NCBI RefSeq assembly: GCF_900078755.1
Contig: NZ_FKIH01000015.1
Origin: Ichthyocystis sparus
GTDB lineage: Bacteria; Pseudomonadota; Gammaproteobacteria; Burkholderiales; 2013Ark19i
DNA length: 35,265 bases
Strand: one strand, 5' to 3'
Both the position numbers and the translations under genes were made by a program. Every line of letters starts with the position of its first letter. Position 1 is the first letter of the stretch. Under the pieces are notes generated by a model. That model had not been told where the DNA came from. It searched no databases and worked only from the letters and a program-made list of their open reading frames with translations. Positions 1 through 8,789 of this stretch are shown here, in pieces.

Positions 1-2252
1 ACAACCAAATCAGGAACAATAGCTTCAGCAGTCGATACTAGAACAACATCACCAATATTCGAAGAAGATTCGTTAGGAACGACTGACGCAGCAATAGACT
101 CAATAGGAGAAAAAGAAGACCCAACAGCTTCAGATAATAACTCAGGCTCAGATGATAATCCAGGCTCAGGTTGAGGTAATAATCCAGGCTCAGGTTGAGA
201 TAATAATCCAGGATCAAGCTGTACATGAGAGGATACAGATAACTCACTCCCTAAAACTCCCAAACCAGGAGCAACACCTTCAGCAGTCGAGACTAGAACA
301 ACATCACCAATAGTCAAAGAAGATTCGCTAGGAACAGTTGGCTCAATAACAAGAAACAAATAAGTTCCAACAGCTCCAGATAATAACCCAGGATCGAGCT
401 GAAATAATAGTACGGGTTCAGGTTGGGGTGGTAATTCAGGTTCAGGTTGGGGTGGTAATTCAGGTTCAGGTTGGGGGGGTAATTCAGATTCAGGCTGAGG
501 TTGTAGACTGGAAGAAGAATGCACAAAAACTGCGTCACCACTTCCTGAAGCCACATCCTCATTTGTAACTCTACTACTACTTTCTAATGCATTTCTTTGA
601 TCTATCGTACGTCTTTGGAAAGCTGAAAATGCTGCTGCAGGAATACCAGTAACATTAAGGACATTAATAACATCTTCACAACAAATATCATCCAATGATT
701 CATCTTCTAGTTCAGCAAAAACTCTATTAGCTACCCCATCCCACTCCGTGTTAAATATAGACTCCACTGCCTCACGAATAGCACAATCTAGTTTCGATAA
801 AAAATCTAACAAACCAGCTCCACTTAATTGCACCAGCTTATCAGAGGAGCTTGATAATACCCGAATACTAGAAAGTGCACGTACAAAATCAGGACGGTAC
901 TTACAATGATAGACAGAAAGACACCTAGATACAAAATTATACAGGTGCAGTTCTCTATACATCTTGCACCAAATAGCTCGCCCAACCGCGGAAAGTTCAC
1001 TATTACCTACAGCCTCCAAGAGGTAATTAAGTATCGACTTCGAATAAGACGCTCTGGCAGCTTCACGGAGATTAGAAAATAGCTTATAAACTAGTTTAGC
1101 ACTAGCAGGATGTAATTTAACACCCAGCAAGTCAACACATTTAATAGACTGTACTACCCCAACATTACCATGAATAACTCCTGCTTCAGAATGAGTAGGT
1201 TCAGAAGGTGCACTAGAAACATCTTCCGATGGCAACGAAGATCCTAATTGTGACTCAGACTGAGATGGTAATGACTGAGGACTGGGAGGTGAGGAATGCG
1301 TAAGATCTATAACATCAACTCCTCCTGAGAATACCTTACTATACTTCTTATACCTTTTAGTACTTGCATGTATTCTTAAATACGGTACTAAAAACGTTAC
1401 TATCGGTGGAACACTAGCAATATCTAAGACATTGGTAAAATCTACACAACTAATATCACTCAAGGATTTACCTTCTAGAGGACTGATAATTTTACCAGTT
1501 GATTCATTCCAACGAGAGTTAAAAAAACTAACCATCATGCCAAAAATAGCAGAATCTAGTTTAGATAAAAAATTCAGCAACTCATCTCCAGCTAATATCT
1601 CCGCATCACTTCCAGAAGAATTAGATAATACTTTAATAGTAGGAAGAGAACGTACAAAACCAGGTCTGTGCTTAGCATGGTACTCACGAAAGCATTTATA
1701 TGAAAAACCAACTTCACACAGCACCCTGTAAGTACGGCACCAAATAGTTCGCCCAGTAACCGACAGTTTATCACGCACTTCTGGCGGGAGTTGTTTGCTT
1801 ATTAAACTCTCGTAAACACGTGCAGCGAGTACACTAGCATCATAAAAGAGAACATTAATAGCTCCAACATTATCTGGATGTAACTTAACACCCAGTGAAT
1901 CAAGAACAACAGGGTCAACATTAAAGGAAGCAATCTCTCTGGCAGAAGTCCCACCCCCAGTCTTTTCAGCATCTCCTCCTTCTTTAGCAGTAGTTAAAGT
2001 AGCGGTAGCTGAAGAAGAAACGGCGACAGGCTTTTTGGCAGAAGCCTTGCCTTTGCCCCTAGCACTTACTTCCTTACCCACAGCAGCAATAGCTGAAGTA
2101 TGGATAGCTGAATCGGTGGCAGGAGGAGCCTCAACTTGCTGCAAATCACCCACAGAAGCACAACTTTGCGCAGCGCCACCTTCACCATTGCCGCCATCAT
2201 CCCTGCTCTCCGAGGAACCACTAGGAGCAACAGCACCAGATACGGGATACAT
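1..2252 (-). CDS. P1: modular Ser-rich repeat-family protein, 3' end outside window
   Basis: The reading frame runs leftward from an ATG at 2252-2250 and stays open to the window edge, about 750 codons, so the C-terminus is missing. The start is the conserved M-Y-P-V-S, with AGAGG five bases upstream. The N-terminus is Gly/Ala/Ser-rich and followed by a basic patch (K-G-K-A-S-A-K-K). Module A spans about residues 113-283 and module B about 370-543. After these come Q-P-E-P-E-L-P-P repeats (about 580-610) and a second Q-P-E-P block (about 673-710) in Ser/Val/Glu-rich sequence. Translation of the last visible codons gives V-L-V-S-T-A-E, matching linkers in the other paralogues, which confirms the frame. 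The closest relatives are P2 and P3 next to it. No signal peptide or membrane segment is visible. Function is unknown; a secreted host-directed protein is only inferred. Confidence 0.9.
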   Translation of the reverse strand, partial: MYPVSGAVAPSGSSESRDDGGNGEGGAAQSCASVGDLQQVEAPPATDSAIHTSAIAAVGKEVSARGKGKASAKKPVAVSSSATATLTTAKEGGDAEKTGGGTSAREIASFNVDPVVLDSLGVKLHPDNVGAINVLFYDASVLAARVYESLISKQLPPEVRDKLSVTGRTIWCRTYRVLCEVGFSYKCFREYHAKHRPGFVRSLPTIKVLSNSSGSDAEILAGDELLNFLSKLDSAIFGMMVSFFNSRWNESTGKIISPLEGKSLSDISCVDFTNVLDIASVPPIVTFLVPYLRIHASTKRYKKYSKVFSGGVDVIDLTHSSPPSPQSLPSQSESQLGSSLPSEDVSSAPSEPTHSEAGVIHGNVGVVQSIKCVDLLGVKLHPASAKLVYKLFSNLREAARASYSKSILNYLLEAVGNSELSAVGRAIWCKMYRELHLYNFVSRCLSVYHCKYRPDFVRALSSIRVLSSSSDKLVQLSGAGLLDFLSKLDCAIREAVESIFNTEWDGVANRVFAELEDESLDDICCEDVINVLNVTGIPAAAFSAFQRRTIDQRNALESSSRVTNEDVASGSGDAVFVHSSSSLQPQPESELPPQPEPELPPQPEPELPPQPEPVLLFQLDPGLLSGAVGTYLFLVIEPTVPSESSLTIGDVVLVSTAEGVAPGLGVLGSELSVSSHVQLDPGLLSQPEPGLLPQPEPGLSSEPELLSEAVGSSFSPIESIAASVVPNESSSNIGDVVLVSTAEAIVPDLV
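415..486 (-). repeat. 24-bp in-frame minisatellite, three units, in P1
   Basis: Three consecutive 24-bp units (415-438, 439-462, 463-486) differ at only one or two bases. On the minus strand each encodes eight residues of the pattern Q-P-E-P-E-L-P-P, and a degenerate partial unit follows. Because 24 is a multiple of three, gain or loss of units keeps the gene in frame, so linker length can vary between strains. Confidence 0.9.
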
Positions 2253-2257
2253 AACAA

Positions 2258-2262
2258 CCTCT
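2258..2262 (-). promoter_or_regulatory. Shine-Dalgarno of P1
   Basis: The minus strand reads AGAGG, then TTGTT, then ATG. The same arrangement recurs in P2, P3 and P5, which fixes the start codon for the whole family and argues for bacterial translation. Confidence 0.8.
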
Positions 2263-2793
2263 TTGCTTATATTTTTATTATTATTCCTGTCTTATTCTTC
2301 TCTTATCAACTAATTTACTGATCATCCTAACATATTATCATAAGTTCACATACCAAAATTACACAATATAAGTAGTCACAGTAACTCTACAAAACACGTA
2401 CAACGCCACAAATAGGCAGAGTCGCATATTGCAATACTGTATCTCAATTCACAGAAAGCCAGCCCCACACATAAAGGCAAAGAAACAAAACATACCACCC
2501 ATCAACTGCGGTAGCTTGAATATTATTTAATAAACATTTACATCCAATAAATATTAATTGTATAAATTAAGTATTAATACTACTACGCGACTGTGACGCT
2601 ATAACATATTAAATGGTCATTACTAAACAGGCGTGTACTAGCAAAATACACTCAGTAGCACACAATTGACAGGCAATATAGGCGATAAATATAAATAGAA
2701 CAATACAAAACAGTTAACCAATAATTAATATCAATACAAGTAAGCCACGCACGTATGCATAAAACTTACATGAAACACATCTACAGTACAAAA

Positions 2794-2819
2794 AACCGGC
2801 ACGCTTAACCGGCACGCTT
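2794..2819. repeat. 13-bp tandem duplication in spacer
   Basis: The 13-mer AACCGGCACGCTT is present twice head to tail. The corresponding sites in the other two young spacers (around 9153 and 13640) carry one copy, so this is a recent local duplication. Confidence 0.85.
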
Positions 2820-3685
2820 ATGAATATTTTAAATAGTATTAACCATTTTAATCAGTATCAGCAATACTTAAAAAAATAACTTATACTCCCACTCCACATA
2901 TTTCACCAATTCAATAATGAAAAACAAATACAGACCCGCTGCACATAACATGCAACACCTTATTTGATACAAAAATTAAATTACTGTATAAACTTAACAA
3001 TCTAAACTCGACAATCGTGTATCATGTGTAACATAAATATCTAGCATAGGTTATCGCATACAAATCTAGATATATTTAATTAATCTACAGTAGATATATT
3101 AGTATTTACAAAAAAACAGCCTTGCCTTACAAGTTTAACAGTTAACTATCGGAACTACGATTCTCCACTATAGCTGTATACGCCAATACTACTAGGCGCT
3201 AATTGATTCAATGTACTCTGTGTTATAAGGTCGTAATGCTGAGATGAAAAAATCAGATTTTTGGATTACGTTATTATTTACGTATAATCACACTCTGGGT
3301 ACACGAAAACACATAAAAAAACTTAATGTTTTAACGTCACTAAGTTATCCATCAAAAAGTAGTAGCAGTAATTAATAGTGCACAAACTATGAACAATATG
3401 AAGTACGAATCAACACATTAATATAAAAAAATTAAATTATTAACTAAGTATGGTATTCACTAAAGATTGTAATATTTGTTGAATAATAAGGTAGGCAGGC
3501 CTCAAAAAAATCACCCATAAAATCTGAATAGACGAATAAACATAAAAAAACAAAACACAGCCTTTATACAAGCTTAGAGGAAATGCAAGGAAGAAGCTCT
3601 ATCGTATAAAAATAAACTTCTGCGCACAACAAATGCATAAAATGCATGTAATACTAATAGCAAGTAGTAAGATCAATTCTTACAA

Positions 3686-3722
3686 TTAACTACGCCTTTT
3701 CCTTTTACGTCCACTTCCCCTC
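3686..3722 (-). pseudogene. Detached out-of-frame basic tail of P2
   Basis: Directly after the P2 stop codon, another frame still encodes the family C-terminus (R-R-G-S-G-R-K-R-K-R-R-S followed by TAA at 3688-3686). In P3 and P4 the joining sequence reads GGTAGTGCTAGG. Here it has one extra T (GGTAGTGCTTAGG), which creates a TAG and separates the tail from the gene. Confidence 0.85.
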
Positions 3723-6700
3723 CTAAGCACTACCTTGATATGATGAAGAAGAAGACGCCCCATCTCTACCACCTCTTATGGACCCACTTGATTCACCAGC
3801 AGGAGGTGGTGAAGAAGGTAGTCCCATCAGCAATGCTGCCAACCTCGCCCCCTCTTCCTCAGCAGATGTTCTATTGGCAGCTACTAGTGAAACACTACTA
3901 ACCTCCATAGACACAGAAGATAAAGGAGCGGCAGCAATATTACCACTCATGGACACAGAGGAAGAAGGTCCAGCAGCGGCTCTACTACTCGTAGGCACTA
4001 CAAAAGGATCTATATATGAAGAAGACGCCCCATCTCTACCACCTCTTATGGACCCACTTGATTCACCAGCAGGAGGTGGTGAAGAAGGTAGTCCCATCAG
4101 CAATGCTGCCAACCTCGCCCCCTCTTCCTCAGCAGATGTTCTATTGGCAGCTACTAGTGAAACACTACTAACCTCCATAGACACAGAAGATAAAGGAGCG
4201 GCAGCAATATTACCACTCATGGACACAGAGGAAGAAGGTCCAGCAGCGGCTCTACTACTCGTAGGCACTACAAAAGGATCTATATATGAAGAAGACGCCC
4301 CATCTCTACCACCTCTTATGGACCCACTTGATTCACCAGCAGGAGGTGGTGAAGAAGGTAGTCCCATCAGCAATGCTGCCAACCTCGCCCCCTCTTCCTC
4401 AGCAGATGTTCTATTGGCAGCTAGTAGCGGAACACTACTAACCTCAACGAACGCAGAAGATAAAGGAGCGGCAGCAATATTACCACTCATGGACACAGAG
4501 GAAAAAGGTCCAGCAGCGGCTCTACTACTCGTAGGCACTACAAAAGGATATATAATAGAAGGTAAAGGTGAAGATGATCCATCTACTAAAGCTCCCAACG
4601 TAGAAACAGCACTGCCCACAGTCGAGACTAAAGCACCCCCGCCAATAGTAGTTGAAGAAGATTCTGCAACAGCGGTTGATTCAGATTCAGATGGTAATAC
4701 AGGCCCAGGTTGAGATAATAATCCAGGCTCAGATTGAGCTAACAGTTCAGGTTGAGATAGTAATTCTGGTTCAGGCTGAGATAATAGTTCAGACTGAGGT
4801 TGTGAACTGGAAGAAGAATGCACAAAAACTGCATCACCACTTCCTGAAGCCACACCCTCATTTGTAACTCTACTACTACTTTCTAATGCATTTCTTTGAT
4901 CTATCGTACGTCTTTGGAAAGCTGAAAATGCCACTGCAGGAATACCAGTAACATTAAGGACATTAATAACATCTTCACAACAAATATCACCTAGTAATTC
5001 ATCTTCTAGTTCAGCAAAAACTCTATTAGCTACCTCATCCCAGCCCGAGTTAAATATAGACTCCACTGCCTCATGAATAGCACAATCTAGTTTCGATAAA
5101 AAACCTAATAAACCAGCTCCACTTAATCGCACTAGCTTATCAGAGGAGCTTGATAATACTCGAATACTAGAAAGTGCACGTACAAAATCAGGACGGTACT
5201 TGTAATGATAGATAGAGAAACACCTAGATACAAAGCTATATAGGTGCAGTTCTCTATACATCTTGCACCAAATAGCTCGCCCAACCGCGGAAAGTTCACT
5301 ATTATCCACAGCTTCCAAGAGGTAATTAAGTATCGACTTCGAATAAGACGTTCTGGCAGCTTCACGGAGATTAGAAAATAGCCTATAAACTAGTTTAGCA
5401 CTAGCAGGATGTAACTTAGCACCCAGCAAATCAACACATTTAATAGGCTGTACTCCCCCAACATTACCATGAATAATTCCTGCTTCAGAATGAGTAGATT
5501 CAGAAAGTGCACCAGAACCATCTTCTGATGGCAACGAAGATACTAATTGCGACTCAGACTGAGATAGTAATGACTGAGGACTGGGAGGTGAAGAATGCGT
5601 AAGATCTACAACATCAATTTCTCCTGAGAGTACCTTATTATACTTCTTATACCTTTTAGTACTTGCATGTATTTTTAAAGACGGTGCTGAAGACATTACT
5701 ATTGATGGAACACCAGCAATATCTAAGACATTGGTAAAATCTACAAAACTAATATCACTCAATGAGTCCTCTTCTAGAGGACTGAGAATTTTACCAGTTG
5801 CTTCATTCCAACGAGAGTTAAAAAAACTAACCATCACGCCAAGAATAGCAGAATCTAGTTTAGATAAAAAACCCAGCAACTCATCTCCACCTAATATCTC
5901 CGCATCACTTTCAGAAGAATTAGATAATACTTTAATAGTAGGAAGAGAACGTATAAAGCCAGGTCTGTGCTTAGCATGGTACTCACGAAGGCATCTATAT
6001 GAAAAATTAACTTCATGCACCACCCTGTAAGTACGGCACCAAATAGTTTGCCCAGTAACCGGCAGTTCATCACGCACTTCCGGTGGTAATTGTTTGCTTA
6101 TTACACTCTCGTAAACACGTGCAGCGAGTAACATAGCATCATAAAAGAGAACATTAATAGCTCCAACATTATCTGGATGTAACTTAACACCCAGTGAATC
6201 AAGAACAACAGGGTCAATATTAAAGGAAGCAAGCTTTCTGGCAGAAGTCCTACCCCTAGCCTTTTTAGCACCACCTCCTTCTTTAGCGGTAATTAAAGTA
6301 GAGGTAGCTAAAGAAGAAACGGCGATATGTTTTTTGGCAGAAGCCTTGCCTTTGCCCCTAGCACTTACTTCCTTACCCACAGCAGCAGTAGCTGAAGTAA
6401 GGATAGCTGAGTCGGTGGAAGGAGGAGCCTCAACTTGCTGCAAAACACCCACAGAAGCACCACTTTGCGCAGCGCCACCTTCACCACCATCATCCCCGCT
6501 CTCCGAGGGGCCACTAGGAGCAGCACCGCCAGATCCGCGGAAATAACCAAAAGAACTACTGCTAACTGTCGTGGAAGATTCTTCAATAGCAGCGAAAGAA
6601 ACAGAAGAAGGGTTAGTGGCTGACACTACTAGCCGCTCATCTGAAGATATAGGAGGTGATTCGTCTACTAAAACTCCTAACGTAGAAACAGCACTATCCA

Positions 6701-8789
6701 CAGTCGAGACTAAAACATCCCCGCCAATAAGAAGAAATTTAACAAATTTAGAATGAGACCGGTCAGAATCCTCATCTAGCAACAACAAAGATCCTAACTG
6801 TGTCTCAGACTGAGTATGCGAACTAGGTAATGATTCAGATTCAAATGATAACTCAGGCTCAGGTTGATACGATAACTCAGGCTCAAGTTGAGATGCTAAT
6901 ACAGGCCCAGTCTGAGGTAATACGGGCTCGAGCTGAAAAAATGATAGTCCAAGCTCAGGTTGAGATAATAATCCAGGCTCAGATTGAGCTAACAGTTCAG
7001 GTTGAGATAGTAATTCTGGTTCAGGCTGAGATAATAGTTCAGACTGAGGTTGTGGACTGGAAGAAGAATGCACAAAAACTGCATCACCACTTCCTGAAGC
7101 CACACCCTCATTTGTAACTCTACTACTACTTTCTAATGCATTTCTTTGATCTATCGTACGTCTTTGGAAAGCTGAAAATGCCACTGCAGGAATACCAGTA
7201 ACATTAAGGACATTAATAACATCTTCACAACAAATATCACCTAGTAATTCATCTTCTAGTTCAGCAAAAACTCTATTAGCTACCTCATCCCAGCCCGAGT
7301 TAAATATAGACTCCACTGCCTCATGAATAGCACAATCTAGTTTCGATAAAAAACCTAATAAACCAGCTCCACTTAATCGCACTAGCTTATCAGAGGAGCT
7401 TGATAATACTCGAATACTAGAAAGTGCACGTACAAAATCAGGACGGTACTTGTAATGATAGATAGAGAAACACCTAGATACAAAGCTATATAGGTGCAGT
7501 TCTCTATACATCTTGCACCAAATAGCTCGCCCAACCGCGGAAAGTTCACTATTATCCACAGCTTCCAAGAGGTAATTAAGTATCGACTTCGAATAAGACG
7601 TTCTGGCAGCTTCACGGAGATTAGAAAATAGCCTATAAACTAGTTTAGCACTAGCAGGATGTAACTTAGCACCCAGCAAATCAACACATTTAATAGGCTG
7701 TACTCCCCCAACATTACCATGAATAATTCCTGCTTCAGAATGAGTAGATTCAGAAAGTGCACCAGAACCATCTTCTGATGGCAACGAAGATACTAATTGC
7801 GACTCAGACTGAGATAGTAATGACTGAGGACTGGGAGGTGAAGAATGCGTAAGATCTACAACATCAATTTCTCCTGAGAGTACCTTATTATACTTCTTAT
7901 ACCTTTTAGTACTTGCATGTATTTTTAAAGACGGTGCTGAAGACATTACTATTGATGGAACACCAGCAATATCTAAGACATTGGTAAAATCTACAAAACT
8001 AATATCACTCAATGAGTCCTCTTCTAGAGGACTGAGAATTTTACCAGTTGCTTCATTCCAACGAGAGTTAAAAAAACTAACCATCACGCCAAGAATAGCA
8101 GAATCTAGTTTAGATAAAAAACCCAGCAACTCATCTCCACCTAATATCTCCGCATCACTTTCAGAAGAATTAGATAATACTTTAATAGTAGGAAGAGAAC
8201 GTATAAAGCCAGGTCTGTGCTTAGCATGGTACTCACGAAGGCATCTATATGAAAAATTAACTTCATGCACCACCCTGTAAGTACGGCACCAAATAGTTTG
8301 CCCAGTAACCGGCAGTTCATCACGCACTTCCGGTGGTAATTGTTTGCTTATTACACTCTCGTAAACACGTGCAGCGAGTAACATAGCATCATAAAAGAGA
8401 ACATTAATAGCTCCAACATTATCTGGATGTAACTTAACACCCAGTGAATCAAGAACAACAGGGTCAACATTAAAGGAAGCAAGCTTTCTGGCAGAAGTCC
8501 TACCCCTAGCCTTTTTAGCACCACCTCCTTCTTTAGCAGTAGTTAAAGTAGCGGTAGCCGAAGAAGAAACAGCGACAGGTCTTTTGGCAGGGGCCTTGCC
8601 CTTAGCACTTACTCTCTTACACACAGCAGCAGTAGCTGAAGCAGGGATAGCTGAATCGGTGGCAGAAGGAGCCTCAACTTGCTGCAAACCACCCACAGAA
8701 GCACCACTTTGCGCAGCGCCACCTTCACCACCACCATCCCCACCCTCCGAGGGTCCACTAGGAGCAGCACCACCAGATACAGGATACAT
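3723..8789 (-). CDS. P2: fused two-copy modular repeat-family protein, 1688 aa, basic tail lost
   Basis: Start is ATG with GAGAGG five bases upstream. Order: Gly/Ala/Ser-rich N-terminus and Lys/Arg/Ala-rich patch (to about 100), module A1 (about 105-283), B1 (about 365-541), Q-P-E-P linker (about 577-630), Ser-rich region, then a junction near residue 751. There the tail sequence S-Y/G-Y-F-R-G joins directly to a second family N-terminus (S-G-G-A-A-P-S-G). The second half repeats the basic patch, A2 (about 855-1033) and B2 (about 1115-1291). The end is three 90-residue tail repeats (about 1410-1680). The two A-B halves are almost identical, so the protein looks like two paralogues fused by unequal recombination. 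Both C-terminal signatures are lost: G-P-K-K-x-F-I-M by deletion and G-R-K-R-K-R by a one-base insertion. Function is unknown. Confidence 0.92.
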   Translation of the reverse strand: MYPVSGGAAPSGPSEGGDGGGEGGAAQSGASVGGLQQVEAPSATDSAIPASATAAVCKRVSAKGKAPAKRPVAVSSSATATLTTAKEGGGAKKARGRTSARKLASFNVDPVVLDSLGVKLHPDNVGAINVLFYDAMLLAARVYESVISKQLPPEVRDELPVTGQTIWCRTYRVVHEVNFSYRCLREYHAKHRPGFIRSLPTIKVLSNSSESDAEILGGDELLGFLSKLDSAILGVMVSFFNSRWNEATGKILSPLEEDSLSDISFVDFTNVLDIAGVPSIVMSSAPSLKIHASTKRYKKYNKVLSGEIDVVDLTHSSPPSPQSLLSQSESQLVSSLPSEDGSGALSESTHSEAGIIHGNVGGVQPIKCVDLLGAKLHPASAKLVYRLFSNLREAARTSYSKSILNYLLEAVDNSELSAVGRAIWCKMYRELHLYSFVSRCFSIYHYKYRPDFVRALSSIRVLSSSSDKLVRLSGAGLLGFLSKLDCAIHEAVESIFNSGWDEVANRVFAELEDELLGDICCEDVINVLNVTGIPAVAFSAFQRRTIDQRNALESSSRVTNEGVASGSGDAVFVHSSSSPQPQSELLSQPEPELLSQPELLAQSEPGLLSQPELGLSFFQLEPVLPQTGPVLASQLEPELSYQPEPELSFESESLPSSHTQSETQLGSLLLLDEDSDRSHSKFVKFLLIGGDVLVSTVDSAVSTLGVLVDESPPISSDERLVVSATNPSSVSFAAIEESSTTVSSSSFGYFRGSGGAAPSGPSESGDDGGEGGAAQSGASVGVLQQVEAPPSTDSAILTSATAAVGKEVSARGKGKASAKKHIAVSSLATSTLITAKEGGGAKKARGRTSARKLASFNIDPVVLDSLGVKLHPDNVGAINVLFYDAMLLAARVYESVISKQLPPEVRDELPVTGQTIWCRTYRVVHEVNFSYRCLREYHAKHRPGFIRSLPTIKVLSNSSESDAEILGGDELLGFLSKLDSAILGVMVSFFNSRWNEATGKILSPLEEDSLSDISFVDFTNVLDIAGVPSIVMSSAPSLKIHASTKRYKKYNKVLSGEIDVVDLTHSSPPSPQSLLSQSESQLVSSLPSEDGSGALSESTHSEAGIIHGNVGGVQPIKCVDLLGAKLHPASAKLVYRLFSNLREAARTSYSKSILNYLLEAVDNSELSAVGRAIWCKMYRELHLYSFVSRCFSIYHYKYRPDFVRALSSIRVLSSSSDKLVRLSGAGLLGFLSKLDCAIHEAVESIFNSGWDEVANRVFAELEDELLGDICCEDVINVLNVTGIPAVAFSAFQRRTIDQRNALESSSRVTNEGVASGSGDAVFVHSSSSSQPQSELLSQPEPELLSQPELLAQSEPGLLSQPGPVLPSESESTAVAESSSTTIGGGALVSTVGSAVSTLGALVDGSSSPLPSIIYPFVVPTSSRAAAGPFSSVSMSGNIAAAPLSSAFVEVSSVPLLAANRTSAEEEGARLAALLMGLPSSPPPAGESSGSIRGGRDGASSSYIDPFVVPTSSRAAAGPSSSVSMSGNIAAAPLSSVSMEVSSVSLVAANRTSAEEEGARLAALLMGLPSSPPPAGESSGSIRGGRDGASSSYIDPFVVPTSSRAAAGPSSSVSMSGNIAAAPLSSVSMEVSSVSLVAANRTSAEEEGARLAALLMGLPSSPPPAGESSGSIRGGRDGASSSSSYQGSA
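3751..4560 (-). repeat. Three tandem 270-bp units encoding the P2 tail
   Basis: Units are 3751-4020, 4021-4290 and 4291-4560. The first two are identical base for base by my reading. The third differs at a handful of positions. Each encodes 90 residues of Ser/Ala-rich tail, including G-A-R-L-A-A-L-L-M-G-L-P and S-I-R-G-G-R-D-G. The period is a multiple of three, so all copies are in frame. Confidence 0.95.
4708..6280 (-). repeat. Left copy of 2250-bp-offset internal duplication in P2
   Basis: This segment, covering the Q-P-E linker, module B2, module A2 and the basic patch, matches 6958-8530 at a constant offset of 2250 bp. Over the central 1.5 kb I noticed only two substitutions. In the N-terminal coding part beyond it the copies differ by small indels. 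The small number of differences implies recent duplication or ongoing homogenisation. Confidence 0.93.
6958..8530 (-). repeat. Right copy of 2250-bp-offset internal duplication in P2
   Basis: Partner of the left copy, encoding the basic patch, A1, B1 and the start of the Q-P-E linker. Beyond its low-coordinate edge the two halves have different tails: this half keeps a short Ser-rich region ending at F-R-G, the other half carries the triplicated tail. Confidence 0.93.

Larger units (their letters stand above)
2253..3685. repeat. Conserved intergenic spacer between P2 and P1
   Basis: This AT-rich stretch without a supportable gene is nearly identical over most of its length to the P3/P2 spacer. 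It is also recognisably related to all the other spacers. The part next to P1 is its 5' leader. A block around 3230-3500 (just after a near-dyad AAAAATC-A-GATTTTT at about 3248-3263) recurs almost unchanged around 9570-9830, and in diverged form around 13940-14190, 26050-26200 and 32740-32880. Promoter and terminator for the leftward genes must lie here, but I cannot point to a convincing -35/-10 pair or a GC-rich hairpin with a T run. An ATGCAT-AAA-ATGCAT inverted repeat about 50 bases beyond the P2 stop is the only weak terminator-like candidate. Confidence 0.75.

Noticed and set aside
2253..2420. Sigma-70 promoter in the shared leader
   Set aside because: Several TATAAT-like and TTG-like hexamers exist in this AT-rich DNA, but none has proper spacing that is conserved across all leaders.
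3240..3270. Near-perfect dyad AAAAATC-A-GATTTTT as an operator
   Set aside because: It is shared by the two young spacers but only half is kept near 32750, and the P4/P3 spacer has lost it, so there is no good evidence of function.
3600..3690. Intrinsic terminator downstream of P2
   Set aside because: The ATGCAT-AAA-ATGCAT inverted repeat is short, AT-only in its core, lacks a T run in the right place, and is not kept in the diverged copies.
3751..4560. Tandem repeats considered as a CRISPR array
   Set aside because: Units are 270 bp, contiguous and coding, with no spacer-repeat alternation.
3778..4713. Plus-strand open frame of 311 codons, repeated in three blocks
   Set aside because: It is the antisense of the triplicated P2 tail. 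Ser/Ala-rich codons on the minus strand give open Glu/Ala/Leu-rich frames on the plus strand. No ribosome site or independent homologue.
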